Assembly (NCBI GenBank): GCA_032622095.1
Contig: CP136064.1
Coordinates: 46,391,573 to 46,455,572, forward strand
Source: Siphonodentalium dalli
Taxonomy: Eukaryota; Mollusca; Scaphopoda; Gadilida; Siphonodentaliidae
Direction of reading: 5' to 3'
DNA length: 64,000 bases
The translations under genes and the position numbers were made by a program. This document shows positions 34,141 through 46,585 of this stretch, piece after piece. How positions within the stretch are numbered: position 1 is the first letter of the stretch; the number at the start of each line of letters is the position of its first letter. The notes below the pieces were generated by a model. The model made no database searches. It was not told the origin of the DNA and was given only the letters and a program-made list of their open reading frames with translations.

Positions 34141-34826
34141 TACCACAGGGAAAACAAGAGAGTTATGTCGATGAGTTACATACATTACGAAACGGTGGAC
34201 GCTACACAGACAATTACGCCTATACATGTAGGCTTATGTTATAGTTGGTTAGCAAATATCAAACATTCAAAACCATCATCCAATGCCAAGCGACATACAA
34301 ATCATGGCAACGTCGTAAATGGTTGAAATGCTTGTAAGAAATGCACATATTCTAGATTGTATGTGCATGAAAGCACCCCCGGGGGATTCACCACCCTGGA
34401 GTGACAGCGTGACCATGCATGCAGTCTGAGTTAGTCATCACAACCCGCAACCAAGTGTTGATTTTTCTGAAGTCTGTTGCCTTCTCGGTTGTGTTTTTCT
34501 GTTTTAGAGTTCAATGCATTTATGTCCAGTCCATAACTACTGCAATATCAGTGTCATTATTTGGAGCATATAAACATCCATCATCGTGATCGTGTTTATT
34601 ATCCGTGTGCACATGTATCTTCAAAAATGACTGAGAACTGAAACTGTGTTCAGAAACAAGACTTTTACGAAAATATTTTGTGTCAGTTTTGAATTCGCGC
34701 AGATAGGTGCGCGATTTCAAAACTGAGCGAAAAATAGTACTGCGCGAATTTAAATACGAGTAAGGTATTGAGATATCTTCAGTGTAGTTTTGTGGTTACG
34801 AGAGCTCATTTACCCCCTGATTTCTG
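34141..34826. other. No gene seen
   Basis: Contains a small inverted repeat TTTGAATTCGCGCAGATAGG against GCGCGAATTTAAATACG around 34690-34760. No exon supported. Confidence 0.4.
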
Positions 34827-35229
34827 CTCATAATACTACTTATTTATGTGGGCAGTAGCCTCTATACGGGCGCCTGTGGCGCTTAATATACTATGGGTGG
34901 CGGGATGGGGTGGTGGGTGGGAACTCATAATACTACTTATTTATGTGGGCAGTAGCCTCTATACGGGCGCCTGTGGCGCTTAATATACTATGGGTGGCGG
35001 GATGGGGTGGTGGGTGGGAACTCATAATACTACTTATTTATGTGGGCAGTAGCCTCTATACGGGCGCCTGTGGCGCTTAATATACTATGGGTGGCGGGAT
35101 GGGGTGGTGGGTGGGAACTCATAATACTACTTATTTATGTGGGCAGTAGCCTCTATACGGGCGCCTGTGGCGCTTAATATACTATGGGTGGCGGGATGGG
35201 GTGGTGGGTGGGAACTCACAATACTACTT
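34827..35229. repeat. 97-bp tandem repeat, four identical copies
   Basis: CTCATAATACTACTTATTTA starts units at 34827, 34924, 35021 and 35118. The four copies look identical and are followed by a partial fifth (CTCACAATACTACTTATATA at 35215). Each unit ends with GGGATGGGGTGGTGGGTGGG. Confidence 0.95.
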
Positions 35230-36125
35230 ATATAGTATTATATAATTGTAAAGTTCCTTTTCTTAAATATCCTTTAACATGATTAAGTCCATTTTATTTG
35301 TGCTTATAACTATGTCCGTTAAAATTAATATAGGATTTGGCATTTAATATAGTATCTCCTTATAATAATTAAGGCAATTATGTGAATATTCCAAGGTATT
35401 GTCCTATACCCCTTAATAATATTATGTTCTAGTACCCTATTGTTAGTAGTACTATGCTGGGTGCCAGCGTTCAAACCAGGCATACTAATGCACATAAATT
35501 ATCGTGGTGGTGGACAGACAGTTAAACAAACAGACAGACAGACATACATAACATATAGCCATATGTACATTATAAACATTGTTTATTTGTAGACATCATT
35601 TAATGTACTACATGCATATATATATCTTAAGTGGTATATGGTTTGGTAAAAGGGGATTACATGCATTAATAGGTTTTTAGGTATGAGAAAGGGGAGGTTG
35701 TCTGCTAAGCATATTAATGAATAGGCATGTCTTTGTGGTCAGGGTCCCAATTTTTTGCAGACTATTTGTTCCATGTTCTCATAACCAAATTTAGAAATGG
35801 AGAGTATATTTCTGGAGCAGTTTTAAATAATTTTGAAAATGTTTTAGAACGTACCCCCTAAAGATAATTTATTTATGCCAAAGGTGGAATTTGGTTTTAT
35901 ATGTTACTAATATGTTGATGTTTTGGAAAAGGTGCCAAAGTTTTTGATAGGGTCATCATCAGTTGCAGATTGCTGACTTGTGGTATACTAAGCATATGCT
36001 ACATTCCGTTTCTGAAAATCGTACGTTTTCCATTTTGTAACAAACTGTACCAGTGGACACACATATGTCCAGGATGGATTACATCTGTATTGGATAATAA
36101 TAATACATCTACAAAATGCAATAGT
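35230..36125. other. No gene seen
   Basis: AT-rich, ACAGACAGACAGACATACAT microsatellite at about 35530. No supported exon. Confidence 0.4.
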
Positions 36126-36275
36126 AGATATCACATAGGCTGAATAAATACCAGGTACGAGAATTCTACCATCACAGGCTGAAATAAATACATGGTCTTT
36201 CGGCATTCTACCATCACATGCTGAATAAAACAATGACCCATGTTATTCTATCATCACAGGCTGAATAAATCCAAA
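36126..36275. repeat. ~50-bp tandem repeat, about four diverged copies
   Basis: Recurring ATTCTACCATCACAGGCTGA followed by AATAAATAC-type sequence at roughly 50-bp steps. Confidence 0.75.
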
Positions 36276-36599
36276 TGATCGGGATGAAAAGGCTTTCAAA
36301 AGTAATAAGTGTATATATTTTCTAATATTTATATAGCCTATTTTATTGCTTCATAATCCGTTTCATTTCGTTTCATATTATTTATGGCTTGTGCCGAATG
36401 TTTACTTCCACGTCATATTTGAAGATTCATTCTTTCAGGTCACAATCAGAAATCTAATCATTCGCGGATTCATCATTCCAAACCAAGCTGCCGCAGTGCA
36501 CATTCCATGGTAACGTATGTTTCTGACAGAAACATTAATATCCTAGAATAAGATGACTTCCGTTCTTTTTTAGAAAATGTCATATTATGCTCAGATAAA

Positions 36600-37130
36600 G
36601 GGTGTTGTAGTGTGGTCCACAAGACACCATTTTAACACACCTCACCCAAATCCAAAATGACCGCCGACCAGCGGGGTACACATGCCATTAGGGGACCATG
36701 CCATTTCTCAACTTCTTGACCGATTCAGGTCAACCAAAGTGTGCTATATGGTGGCTCCCAAGACGTCCTAACTCCTATACATAATCCCAACACACTCAGC
36801 CCGATCCAAAATGACCGCCGCCCAGAGGGGTCCAAATAGGGGACCCATGCAATTTCTCGGCTCCATACAAAGGATGTTGTATGTTAGCCCCCAACACACA
36901 CTAACATGCATGCCACACACCCAACCCCGATCCAAGATTGCCGCCGTCCAACAGGGTTCAAATAGGGAACCCATGCTATTGTTCGCCCCTTGACATATTT
37001 AGATGAAATAAAGTGTTTTTTAGTGTGTAGACACCATAAATATTCACCACACACACCTCACCCCGGCCCAAAGTAGGTCCAAATAGGGCATACATGACAT
37101 TTGCAGAGGACTCTAAGTATTAGATGTATT
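36600..37130. repeat. Degenerate tandem repeat, ~130-bp unit
   Basis: Four diverged units share GATCCAAAATGACCGCCG, GTCCAAATAGGG-type and CCATGC.ATTTCTC words. A reverse-strand relative lies at 38975-39215 (CGGCGGTCATTTTGGATTGG). The short frames in it are a by-product. Confidence 0.7.
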
Positions 37131-38290
37131 GGTTTGCCGCCTACTCATTTAAACGTGCGTTAGCCGCCTAATAAATCGAAAACCATCAGGACTATATATA
37201 TCTTCATGATATAGTTAAATGTGTCTTCTCTCCAACGAGATACCGGGCGTCTTCATAAAACATATATCTATCTATCTATCTCAGTATCTTCATAGGGTGT
37301 GGCATCTGAGAGATAATTTATTACGGTCTGAAAACAAGCGATGAGAAACTTGAGGCTGTAATGGTGGGATTGGCTTTCACAATTTCGTCGCATCAGAACT
37401 ATAAGGTCGTAACTCACATAACTTTCCGAGAAAATGAAGGTTGAAGTTTTCAGACAACATTTCTCATAATGTTGACAAAGCATGACGTATTGTTGTATTT
37501 ATCCCAATGAAACTGGCATTAGCTGTTCATTGAACCACATATTTTTTCTGTTTACTCCCTCGTTTTCTTTTAAAAAGCAATAACTTGTTTGGAGATGCGA
37601 CCTTTTGCGTACGCCAACGAGGATTGGTTTCCGTGCTATATAAGGAAGTTGTGCTAATAAATACAGATTAAGCTAAATATGGTGGCAATCGCATGGGTCT
37701 ATGAACTAAACAGTGCCTATTCTACATTATGAATATTCACTCATGTGCATCATCATACATAAATTTGTGGAACAATCACAAAATTTAAATCACCAAATCA
37801 CCAAGTGACTAACATGGAGATACGACCATATAGCACACATTTGAGAATTTACAAACACAAAACAGAAGTCACGTGGACAACCTGAAGCATCCGATTGGCT
37901 GCTGTTGGACATACGACCTTATAGCACGAATAATTGTGAAGATCGGTGGAGATACGACATTTGTGTCACTGGTTTGTGAAAATATTTGCCATCCAATGCA
38001 AAAACAGTTTGACCCATCGGATTGGATTTTTTCTCTCACGATTCGAATGATATAAAATACTCATTTCTCGCCAAAATGGAGTTACGACCTTATATTTCTG
38101 ATGCGACGATTTTGTAAAGTTTAGTGGATACAGCGTACATACCTTAATCTGAGACCGATTTCGGTCGTGTAAGGGCATGTTCAGATCGGTTGCAATTTTG
38201 GTTCGACGCCAGATGGCGAGGAGCGCTGATATGGACAAACTTGTATATTTTGTCAACTCATTTTGACTAATCTATAAAAGCGCGGGGGCG
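37131..38290. other. Diverged local repeats, no gene supported
   Basis: GGAGATGCGACCTT, GGAGATACGACCAT, TTGGACATACGACCTT, GGAGATACGACATT and GGAGTTACGACCTT recur at 37592-38092 with ATAGCACA words between, so this is an old repeat with a ~90-200 bp step. TATC microsatellite at 37265. No exon. Confidence 0.45.
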
Positions 38291-38293
38291 GAG

Positions 38294-38655
38294 TTAAATG
38301 GGTAGTCTACACCGAATCCGACCATTTATGGGGCCCATCTCCTTTTATACTCAATAGAATATATGCAACAAATGAATGAATTTGAGCCATGGATTAGTGC
38401 CAAATACACTCATGTGCTCTATGATCGATGGAAACATGGTAATTATAATGATTAAGGAAAATGATTTTATGACTCCAGTCATAAATTTATTTTCATTATA
38501 ACTACCACGTTGGGCGTATCGTTCATAGAGCACATACATGAGTGTATTTTGCACTAATCCATATTTCAAATTCATTCATTTGTTGCACATATTATGTTGA
38601 GTATAAAAGGAGATGGTCCCATAAATGATCGGATTTAGGTACAGTACCCCTTTAA
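38294..38655. mobile_element. Palindromic TTAA MITE (GGGGTACTGTAC family)
   Basis: TTAA at both edges. Ends TTAAATGGGTAGTCTACACC and GGTACAGTACCCCTTTAA are imperfectly inverted; arms pair through ATACACTCATGTGCTCTATG and its complement up to a central AGTCATAAATTTATTTTC. Related ends at 48373 and 49117. Confidence 0.85.
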
Positions 38656-38772
38656 GTTACAATGATAACTTTCTAAAGTAGACTGTATCGATCTATTTCT
38701 GAAAAAAAAATCTGCTGAAGTTGTGTATTTGTGTGGGCGGTAAATTGTTGATACAATGAATCCGATTGAACT

Positions 38773-38871
38773 CACAGGCACCTGTGGAAAATTATTAAAA
38801 TACCAATATAGACTATACCAGTGACTTCTATAGTCTATATTGGTATTTTAGTATTTTTCACAGGGGCATGT
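38773..38871. mobile_element. 99-bp hairpin MITE with 9-bp target duplication
   Basis: Flanked by perfect GATTGAACT direct repeats (38764-38772 and 38872-38880). Inner arms share AAAATACCAATATAGACTAT and its complement around GAAGTCACTGG-type loop; CCTGTG and CACAGG lie near the ends. Confidence 0.8.
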
Positions 38872-39215
38872 GATTGAACTGTCGTCGATTTACTTCCATT
38901 GTCCAAAACGTGTGCCAGTGACGTTGTAGCTGCATCATAAACTTGAACATAAACAAAAACAGTATGGTCGTTTGTTGCTTTTGGGCGGCGGTCATTTTGG
39001 ATTGGGATGGGGTGTGTGGGTTGCATGGAAAGGATGTCTTTGGTGCCACCCTGCAACGCCATTTGTTTGACCTACATCGGTCAATGGGCTGCTCAATGCT
39101 ATTTGACCCCTGATTGCACGCCTCTCTATGGCGGCCATTTTCATCGGGTGGGGTCTCTTGGCGGCTCCCTACAACACCCTTTGTTTGAACGAAATATAAC
39201 AAATTCCGAATAAGG

Positions 39216-41127
39216 AATAAGGAATGGGAGCCACCTTTGTTTGAAACAAATAAATTGTTCAGTCTTATGACCAACGTCGATACAGGTTGCATATAAATGC
39301 ATTAATATTTAGAATAGCATTATATCTCTATATAGGAAATCCTTTATAGTGCTATCGTGAACGAATACGGGTATAACGAGCGCGAATTTAGGACCATCGT
39401 ATGCTTTACCTGTATCAAGTCAAACGGAAGAACTCGGTACAGACACCAATAATTAGTGTCAGTGGCCTCGTTTTGTGGCGGTCGGTAAAGAGATACACGC
39501 AGTTATCATTACTCACTGTTGACTGTTGCTGCTCGCCCATGACAGAGCTCGTGCTTGTCAACAACCTGCAAAAATGCCATCTAATTAAACCGCCATCAGG
39601 TCATGGCATTGCAGATTGATGTGCAAACATGCCAGTATATGAACCTACCCTAGTAAGTAATAGTGCATGCATACGACGTTAAGGGTAAATGTGATGGACA
39701 TCAATGCTGGTTCAGTATATATTTTCCATGTGTATTGCCTTTGGTGAATATGGGACTAAAATAAATATTTTTTTTCTATAAATACCCGTCTCCTCGCAAG
39801 AATAGTTTGAAATAAAAATAAAACAAATTATCTACCTCCCTCATAACTTTGAAAAAAATATTCCATGAGAAACGAACTATTTTCCTTATCTAGCCTTATA
39901 ATTATGTACATGTGTCCCTGAATGTCATGTCCTGGCCACATATTTTACACATATTGGCTGATATTGAGGCACACTTGTTTCTTGGGGGGAAAGTCGGTGG
40001 TCATGCACAGAAGCCATGGTCTAGAATCGAGACACGTATTCATAGATATTGAGTAATATTTTTTGACGCTTTTGACACAATTTATGAATAATTTATAAAA
40101 TTATACAGAAGTCGTGGAATTTATAAAATATTTGGCAGAACACACGATAGAGTTCGTTTTACATTTCTAAAATACACCGCGAAGTGAATATACAGTATCA
40201 GAGACCACATGAACTCTACACCGACGTGTGTTGGGGAATATATATCATAAGTACATAATTTAACAATGGAAACATACATTTACTACATTAAACTAATTTA
40301 AAATTTGAATTATATTATTAGCCATGTTCCGCCACACGTACATGTAACTTGCAACGTGTGTTTCAAAGGGGAATAATTCAATATATTACTGAATGAGCGA
40401 TCAACCTATGCAGGCATGCACTATGCGCGGAAAAATACTATTTTGAATGAAGCCAGTTAAGCATGTCGGTGGCGGTCTCTTTACGGACAGATTGTCTCTG
40501 CCATCGGATTATTGTTAACACGTTCTACTTCAAGTCGGCCCTTTATATCAAAACGTGTAGGTTGTCGCTGTAAAATCACACTAGTTTTCCCGCCAAGTGT
40601 ATATCCATAGCAACACCATGGTAACACACGTCACAAGTTACCAAGTCCGTGAGGCTGAACCTGGCTAATAGTGTAAGAAAGTGGAATCTCAATGATTATT
40701 GGACATTATTCGTGTTTAGGTTATGATTCTGACCAACAATGTCGATACGTATACACTGAACCTTTTTTTCTTTTTAGCTAGAGAGACTAAATCCACAAGT
40801 AATTAGATAACTAATCATATTTCCGACATACTTACAATAACTAATATAACCCTCACTAAGTAAATACATTTATTAGTTAAATTGTTTTTTTAAATTACAG
40901 ATTAATTTGCTTACTGTGACTCATGGCACACCGCGTGATCAAACAGCCTAATCTGTACCCACAAGTCTCATCTGCGCTCTGCAACTACTCACCAACTACT
41001 ACTTTTGGTGGCGACGTCATAATACAAGAGTCACGCTTGTATTTGCATTTGTTATCTGTTTAAACATATTTTATTTGTAACATCATATATATAGTACAAA
41101 TATTTCATTATTTATGGCGTGTTGACA
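39216..41127. other. No gene seen
   Basis: AT-rich, no repeat structure or splice-bounded frame that I can support. A 72-codon frame at 39401 (VKRKNSVQTPIISVSG start) is unsupported. Confidence 0.4.
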
Positions 41128-41629
41128 TTAAAGGCACGTGTGGCCTTAATTGTCGAAAATATTCATTTTTGTTCCAAACACCGTAATCAGAAAAACAGTA
41201 AAACGCATACAGTTCCGTTCATATATACCATGACCATCGCGTAAACAGCATGTTATCATAGAGACCTACTATATTTTACCTAAGCAAGAGACTGATTGTG
41301 TTACAGAAGACAGCACAATGCTACTGGCTAATCACACACAAATGGCATAAACGCTCTTTATTAGTTCCATATCAGGTATTGACCAACAAAGAACGCTCTT
41401 TATGTTTACCATCATAATATAAACAAACACCAGAAAAGTAACTTTTTACGCTTTTGTTTACATAACAATGGTCAAACATATGACCATAACATACTGTTTA
41501 TGTGATATTTCTTATTTGTATACGGACAAAGTCCATCTACATTTTGATGTTCTTTCTGTTAGTGGCGGTTTTTGACGGGTGGAGATATTTTCACAGGATA
41601 CCCACCGCCAAGGCCAACCGTGTCTTTAA
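41128..41629 (-). mobile_element. Complete TTAA MITE (GGCACG family)
   Basis: Ends TTAAAGGCACGTGTGGCC and GGCCAACCGTGTCTTTAA, TTAA at 41128-41131 and 41626-41629; 502 bp. Interior in the opposite orientation to 542-904. Contains GCTTTTGTTTACATAACAAT, shared with the other copies. Confidence 0.85.
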
Positions 41630-41935
41630 CAAGCAGCAAAATGCCAGTCAGAAAATATCAGGTTCAAATAACATGTAAAGAATTGGTAACAAGCAACGAA
41701 CTGCTAATGAATGAACGAAAAAGCATTGCACGTGAGGTACCAGTTGGGAAATTCAAAGCCGATGGGGGGGGGGGGGAGTGCAAATTGAATTATGGGAACC
41801 TGGAAGTTTGGCCTGGTTCAAGGGGGTTGGAAACTCCAATTTTGTAACGTCCCTGAACACATATCCATGTAATTCTGACCGATTCTAACAACCCAACTAT
41901 AATGGAACTACAAAGTCAGTTGTTGAAACAAACGA
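41630..41935. other. No gene; GTTGG/CCAAC word cluster
   Basis: G run at 41764-41776 and words GTTGGGAAATTC, GGGGGTTGGAAACTCCAAT resembling clusters at 44235-44345 and 52440-52860. Possibly an old dispersed repeat. Confidence 0.4.
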
Positions 41936-42381
41936 TACCCGCCATATCAAATCCAGTCGTAAGTCGGGATTTTTTTTACTCTGTGCCAATGCATTCTCTT
42001 ATATATGCGAGTCGACCATAGGTCGCCTCGCCCATATAGAGAATGCATTGGCCTAACAATTTTTTATCATTTTTTAAAAATAAATGTTTTTACAATTTTT
42101 AGGACATAAAACATCCATTACCCCGCAGGGAGCCCCACACATATATAGAAGCATATAGAAGAGTGTCGTCTGCTCATGTATGTCTGGGGCTCTGTATGGG
42201 TGAAATTATAAAATTGTTAAAGAATACAAGAACAAATTATTAAAATTGTAAAAAATTGTTAGGCCAATGCATTCTCTTATATATGCGAGGCGACCTATGG
42301 TCGACTCGCATATAAAAGAGAATGTATTGGCACAGGGTAAAAAAAATCCCGACTTACGACTGGATTTGATATGGCGGGTCA
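41936..42381 (+). mobile_element. Double-hairpin element, uninterrupted copy
   Basis: Starts CCCGCCATATCAAATCCAGT, ends ACTGGATTTGATATGGCGGG, with palindromes at 41986-42053 and 42263-42332. The middle (GCAGGGAGCCCCACACATAT) is the empty version of the site occupied by the foldback at 21785-25715. The left palindrome has lost a few bases (CCTCGCCCATATAGAG). Confidence 0.9.
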
Positions 42382-43343
42382 CAAATGATAATATTGATGG
42401 GTCATAACCCGAGCGCGTGGGCGATTATGAGCGTTTCTCGGAGATGACTATAGTATACGCTCTTGAACGACAGTGGGTTACAAGTGTAAAAAAAGTGTCA
42501 AACAAATCTTTTTACCGCAATTGTTGATGTACTTGTACTCGTTGTGAGTTGTATAAAAATTAAAATGCTATGTTAAATGGTTTAATGAGATTTTTGAAAG
42601 AATTGAATTGACAACTTATGATATGGGATACTGGCAACCTTCTACAACTACGTCAATAAAAGTGTTAAAACCGAGCTAACATTCATTTTAATGATAAACG
42701 TTGTTCTCAAAACTTTCAAAAAGATATCTTGGCTGGAAATATAGCTGGAATTCATTTAGAAATCATGAATAAAATACTGAGAGTGGAGTTGACGAAAAAT
42801 AGCTTTGTAGCGTTTTTGTGTGCCACTTTTTATGTACTTCCAATCGTCAATAAATTGCACATTCATTGTTCGTGATTAAAAATGAGACCAGCGTCGTTGA
42901 ATACAAACAGACACTCAGAGGAGTGATTTATAAATTATGGCGTCGCCATCAAAACAATCTAAATAGTGCACCCAGATGATAGTTATGGGTGCAGCAGCAG
43001 GAACATGATTTGCGTGCCCGCCCGAAGGGCGGCACGAGGACGGTGGTGGGCTCATCCGAAGATCGCCCTTACGCACTGTCTTGAATCTTCTTTGGTCTTT
43101 TATCTTCGATAGTCAGGCCGCGGATCGGGAGGAGAAGTCTTGAGGTGTTATGGGTGCAGACCAGGCTGTTTGATTTATATATGCGGGGTGTAAGTGTGCG
43201 CCACGTGTCACTGGATGCGGAACGTGGCTATACTGTAATTCTGGATAATTTTGCCCCATTTTTGTACTTCGCAGTTACCGATTTAAAATTGAAAGCAACA
43301 TCAATTGTAATTTGATTTTTTCCTTACAGCTAATCATTATCAT
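42382..43343. other. No gene seen
   Basis: No splice-bounded frame or repeat supported. Confidence 0.4.
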
Positions 43344-43562
43344 CTAAACATTTGGTAACTCTGGAATTGATTGTTTTGTTAAATACTTTATCAGCGGATT
43401 CAAACTGCCCAATGCTCTGTAGTTGTCGGGGTAACGACGATCACATTTTTTATATATATGCTTCAGTATGGACTCGCTCCAAGATGTAGGAAAATATGAA
43501 GAATTAAGAAGAAAATTGAGCAGCTTTGTTAAATCGTAATACCATAATCGGTCCATCAGCAC
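43344..43562 (-). pseudogene. LINE reverse-transcriptase fragment
   Basis: Reverse-strand frame with LTKLLNFLLNSSYFPTSWSE then ILKHIYKKCDRRYPDNYRAL, which is the entry to a non-LTR reverse transcriptase domain (the 'PxxWxx...I.KK.D...P.NYR' region). It then degenerates after about 50 residues. The fragment is isolated, with no adjoining palm motif, so it is a dead truncated copy. Confidence 0.65.
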
Positions 43563-44570
43563 ATATACTCCACTAATCAGTGACTGAGTCGGTCGTATTA
43601 TGCATTGGACATTTATGCCATCTTTTTCACCCTAATGTTGATATAATATGCACATACATTGAGTGTTACACCCGCTATTTTCAAATAAAATGTTTGTTGT
43701 CAAATCATAATGGACTGAACTTTTTGCACTGATGTTCGGAATTTATCTTTGACTATAACAATATCTTTGATTTTGGGTGATATTTGTTATTTTGTATATA
43801 TTAGTACATTTGAACAGACGCCTGTCTCCTAGCAACAGCTATGCCACATACCCTAAGAGTGAATGTGGAATCATCAAATTGAATTTATATAAAGCCTGCA
43901 TATTTCATTATATCGACCTATCTAATCCTCCTTCTAAATTAGGTAGACATGATCATGGGGGGGGGGGGTCAAAGGGGCCATGTCTATTCAATACAACGTT
44001 CGCTTGTTTGTGTTTCTCTGTCAGATCACTTTCCCATTTTTTCTTCCAGAATTTACTATCGGGGCACAATCGAAAGAACGGGAAACAACGGAATGGATAA
44101 AGGCTAATGTGGCCCTAAATAGTCTTGTGTCCCGAATAAATATTGTGGTAGTTAATCTTCTGATTTGATTCGTCCTTGACAATGAAGTGGGTGTTGGGAG
44201 GTATACGCCCATTACACAGCTTATACGGGCCAATTATGTTCAATAGTTGGAAATTTGGGTTGAATTTGTTCCGATAGTTTGTTAGGTTGCAAATTACCAC
44301 CCCTCCAACTGTTGGACGGGTTGAGGAACTAGTTGGGAATATTCAACCAGGAATTAGGGATAGTTTCAAATGGAATTCGTCCGAATTTCGGCCTAGTTCA
44401 AGGAGATGCAGTGCCAATGTGGACACTACAACGGAAAATATCTAGCCATGCTTGCATGTCCATGAACATCATCGGTCCGAACCAATGTTTGATAAGTTCT
44501 AATCTGTCGATTGTAATGTCACCCACCCCCGTTGAATCATTAATACCAGTTAACAAAGTGGACGAAAACC
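43563..44570. other. No gene; short repeat words
   Basis: G run at 43958-43968; GTTGG/CCAAC word cluster at 44235-44345. Open frames lack splice or homology support. Confidence 0.4.
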
Positions 44571-44574
44571 GAAT

Positions 44575-44815
44575 GCAGTTAACAGAGGGGGGTGAATACT
44601 GCATGCAGTTAACAGATGGGTGAATACTGAATGCAGTTAACAGATGGGTGAATACTGAATGCGTTAAAGTTAACAGAGGGGGTGAATACTCAATGCAGTT
44701 AACAGAGGGGGTGAATACTGAATGCAGTTAACAGAGGGGTGAATACTGAATACCAGTTGACAGAGGGGGTGAATACTGAATGCAATTAACATAGGGGTGA
44801 ATACTGAATATTAGT
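44575..44815. repeat. ~27-bp minisatellite
   Basis: About nine copies of ATGCAGTTAACAGAGGGG plus GTGAATACTGA, with length variants (GGGG, GGG, GATGGG). Confidence 0.9.
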
Positions 44816-44896
44816 TAAGAAAATATGTGATGAAGGAAAAAGATACCATCTAGTTTCATCATGTTTCTCAATAGTAATCTGCCAAACGGTACCACA

Positions 44897-45030
44897 TTAA
44901 GCCTTTCAGTGCCAAGTCCGATTTTTGTATCAACCCATATTTCCTTGATCATTTTTCAAATTTATTGATTATAATAATGTGATACATTGACGGAAAGAGC
45001 TCTTAGAGGACTTGGCACTGAAAGGGTTAA
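44897..45030. mobile_element. 134-bp TTAA MITE abutting another
   Basis: Ends TTAAGCCTTTCAGTGCCAAG and CTTGGCACTGAAAGGGTTAA. The right TTAA (45027-45030) is also the left TTAA of the next MITE, so the two share one target site. Confidence 0.8.
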
Positions 45031-45530
45031 AGGCACGTGCGGCCTTAATTGTCGAAAATATTCACATTTGTTCCAAACACCGTAAACAGAAAAACATTAA
45101 AACGCATATAGTTTCGTTCATATATACCATGACCATCACGTAAACAGCATGTTATCATAAATACCTACTATATTTTACCTAAGCATAAGAGCCTGATTGG
45201 GTTACAGAGGACAGCACAATGCTACTGGCTAATCACACACAAATGGCATAAACGCTATTTATTAGTTCCATATCAGGAATTCACCAACAAAGAACGCTCT
45301 TTATGTTTACCATCATAATATAAACAAACACCAGAAAAGTAACTTTTTATGCTTTTGTTCACATAACAATGGTTAAACATATGAGAATAACATACTGTTT
45401 ATGCGATATTTCTTATTTATATACGGACAAAGTCTGTCTACATTTTGATGTTCTTTCTGTTTGTGGCGGTTTTTGACGGGTGGAAATATTTTCACAGGAT
45501 ACCCACCGCCAAGGCCAGCCGTACCTTTAA
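45027..45530 (-). mobile_element. Complete TTAA MITE (GGCACG family), second copy
   Basis: Ends TTAAAGGCACGTGCGGCC and GGCCAGCCGTACCTTTAA, TTAA on both sides, 504 bp, close to the copy at 41128-41629 over its whole length. Confidence 0.85.
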
Positions 45531-46264
45531 GAGAAACAGTCATGTCAACTGCATGTTACCCTATTGTCCGACACAGTGGTGATCGGCTGCGGCATGGTTG
45601 ATCTGTGAATGCCTGGCACGGAAAACTAGCGCCCGATTAACAGATGGACCCGAAAAAATTATATAAAGCGCTAAAGATCCATTCTAGTCATCAAATACCA
45701 CACGTACCAAAGTGGGGGTGTGGTGGTGGGATGGTGACACTAAATAGGCGGAACATAATATTCACGCTACGACTTGTTCTTCAAGAGTGGAAATAACATC
45801 AATGGAGTAAATATAAAGCAGTAATGTAGTAAGTTTCATGTCTTATGTCGGCTGACGAAACAGATGAGAACTATTCACACCGACCTGATCCACATCGATG
45901 TCGATACTTGAAGTGGGACGTTCATGTTATACAATCTATTAAAACTCATCGGATAATGGGATACATGGGGCTGAGCTAATTTAAATCAATATAACAGCTT
46001 CAACTCGAAATACAATTTCAGTAATTGCTATCTTATATCTCGCTCCGGGGACAACAGCCAGTCTGTACCCTAACAACTCGAAGTGCAAGCTGTTCCACCA
46101 GGGACGGCAATATTTGCACCCAATAAGTGTACTATATATCACCTGCCATACTAGTGCTAACTTGCCTCCCCATTGAAGGGTTAGCTTCCGAACAACAATC
46201 TAATACTCCTACGGGTGCTGGGTGGTAAAGTGCCTCCCCGAAGTGTCAAATGACCGCTCTATAG
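45531..46264. other. No gene seen
   Basis: No supported exon or repeat. Confidence 0.4.
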
Positions 46265-46585
46265 GGGCCTATACTATATAATACAATTTTTGTAATAGCA
46301 GGCTTATTTGAGCCACACAGACGGTATCGAGTACTGCAGACCACTGTTATCTAACAGCGAACGCGATTTCTTGTAAATCACAAAAAGACGGCAAATCGAG
46401 TACTATCGACCACCGTTCGTTAAGCGCATATCTAAACATTTGTGATTTTGTTAAGGGAAATTACTCTAATGATATATGCGAGTGGTATGGCAATGCCTAT
46501 TTGAGTCAGTTGGTGAGTGATTTAGTTGATAAATAAAGGTACATTATGTGTGACTAGTTTCCGATACTTGAGTTAGTTTGACCAC
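46265..46585 (+). repeat. Dispersed repeat, forward member of an inverted pair
   Basis: CTTATTTGAGCCACACAGAC, GACGGCAAATCGAGTACTAT, TGAGTGATTTAGTTGATAAA and CGATACTTGAGTTAG occur here in this order. They recur reverse-complemented at 49487-49800. A third partial relative lies at about 47980-48075. Confidence 0.8.
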
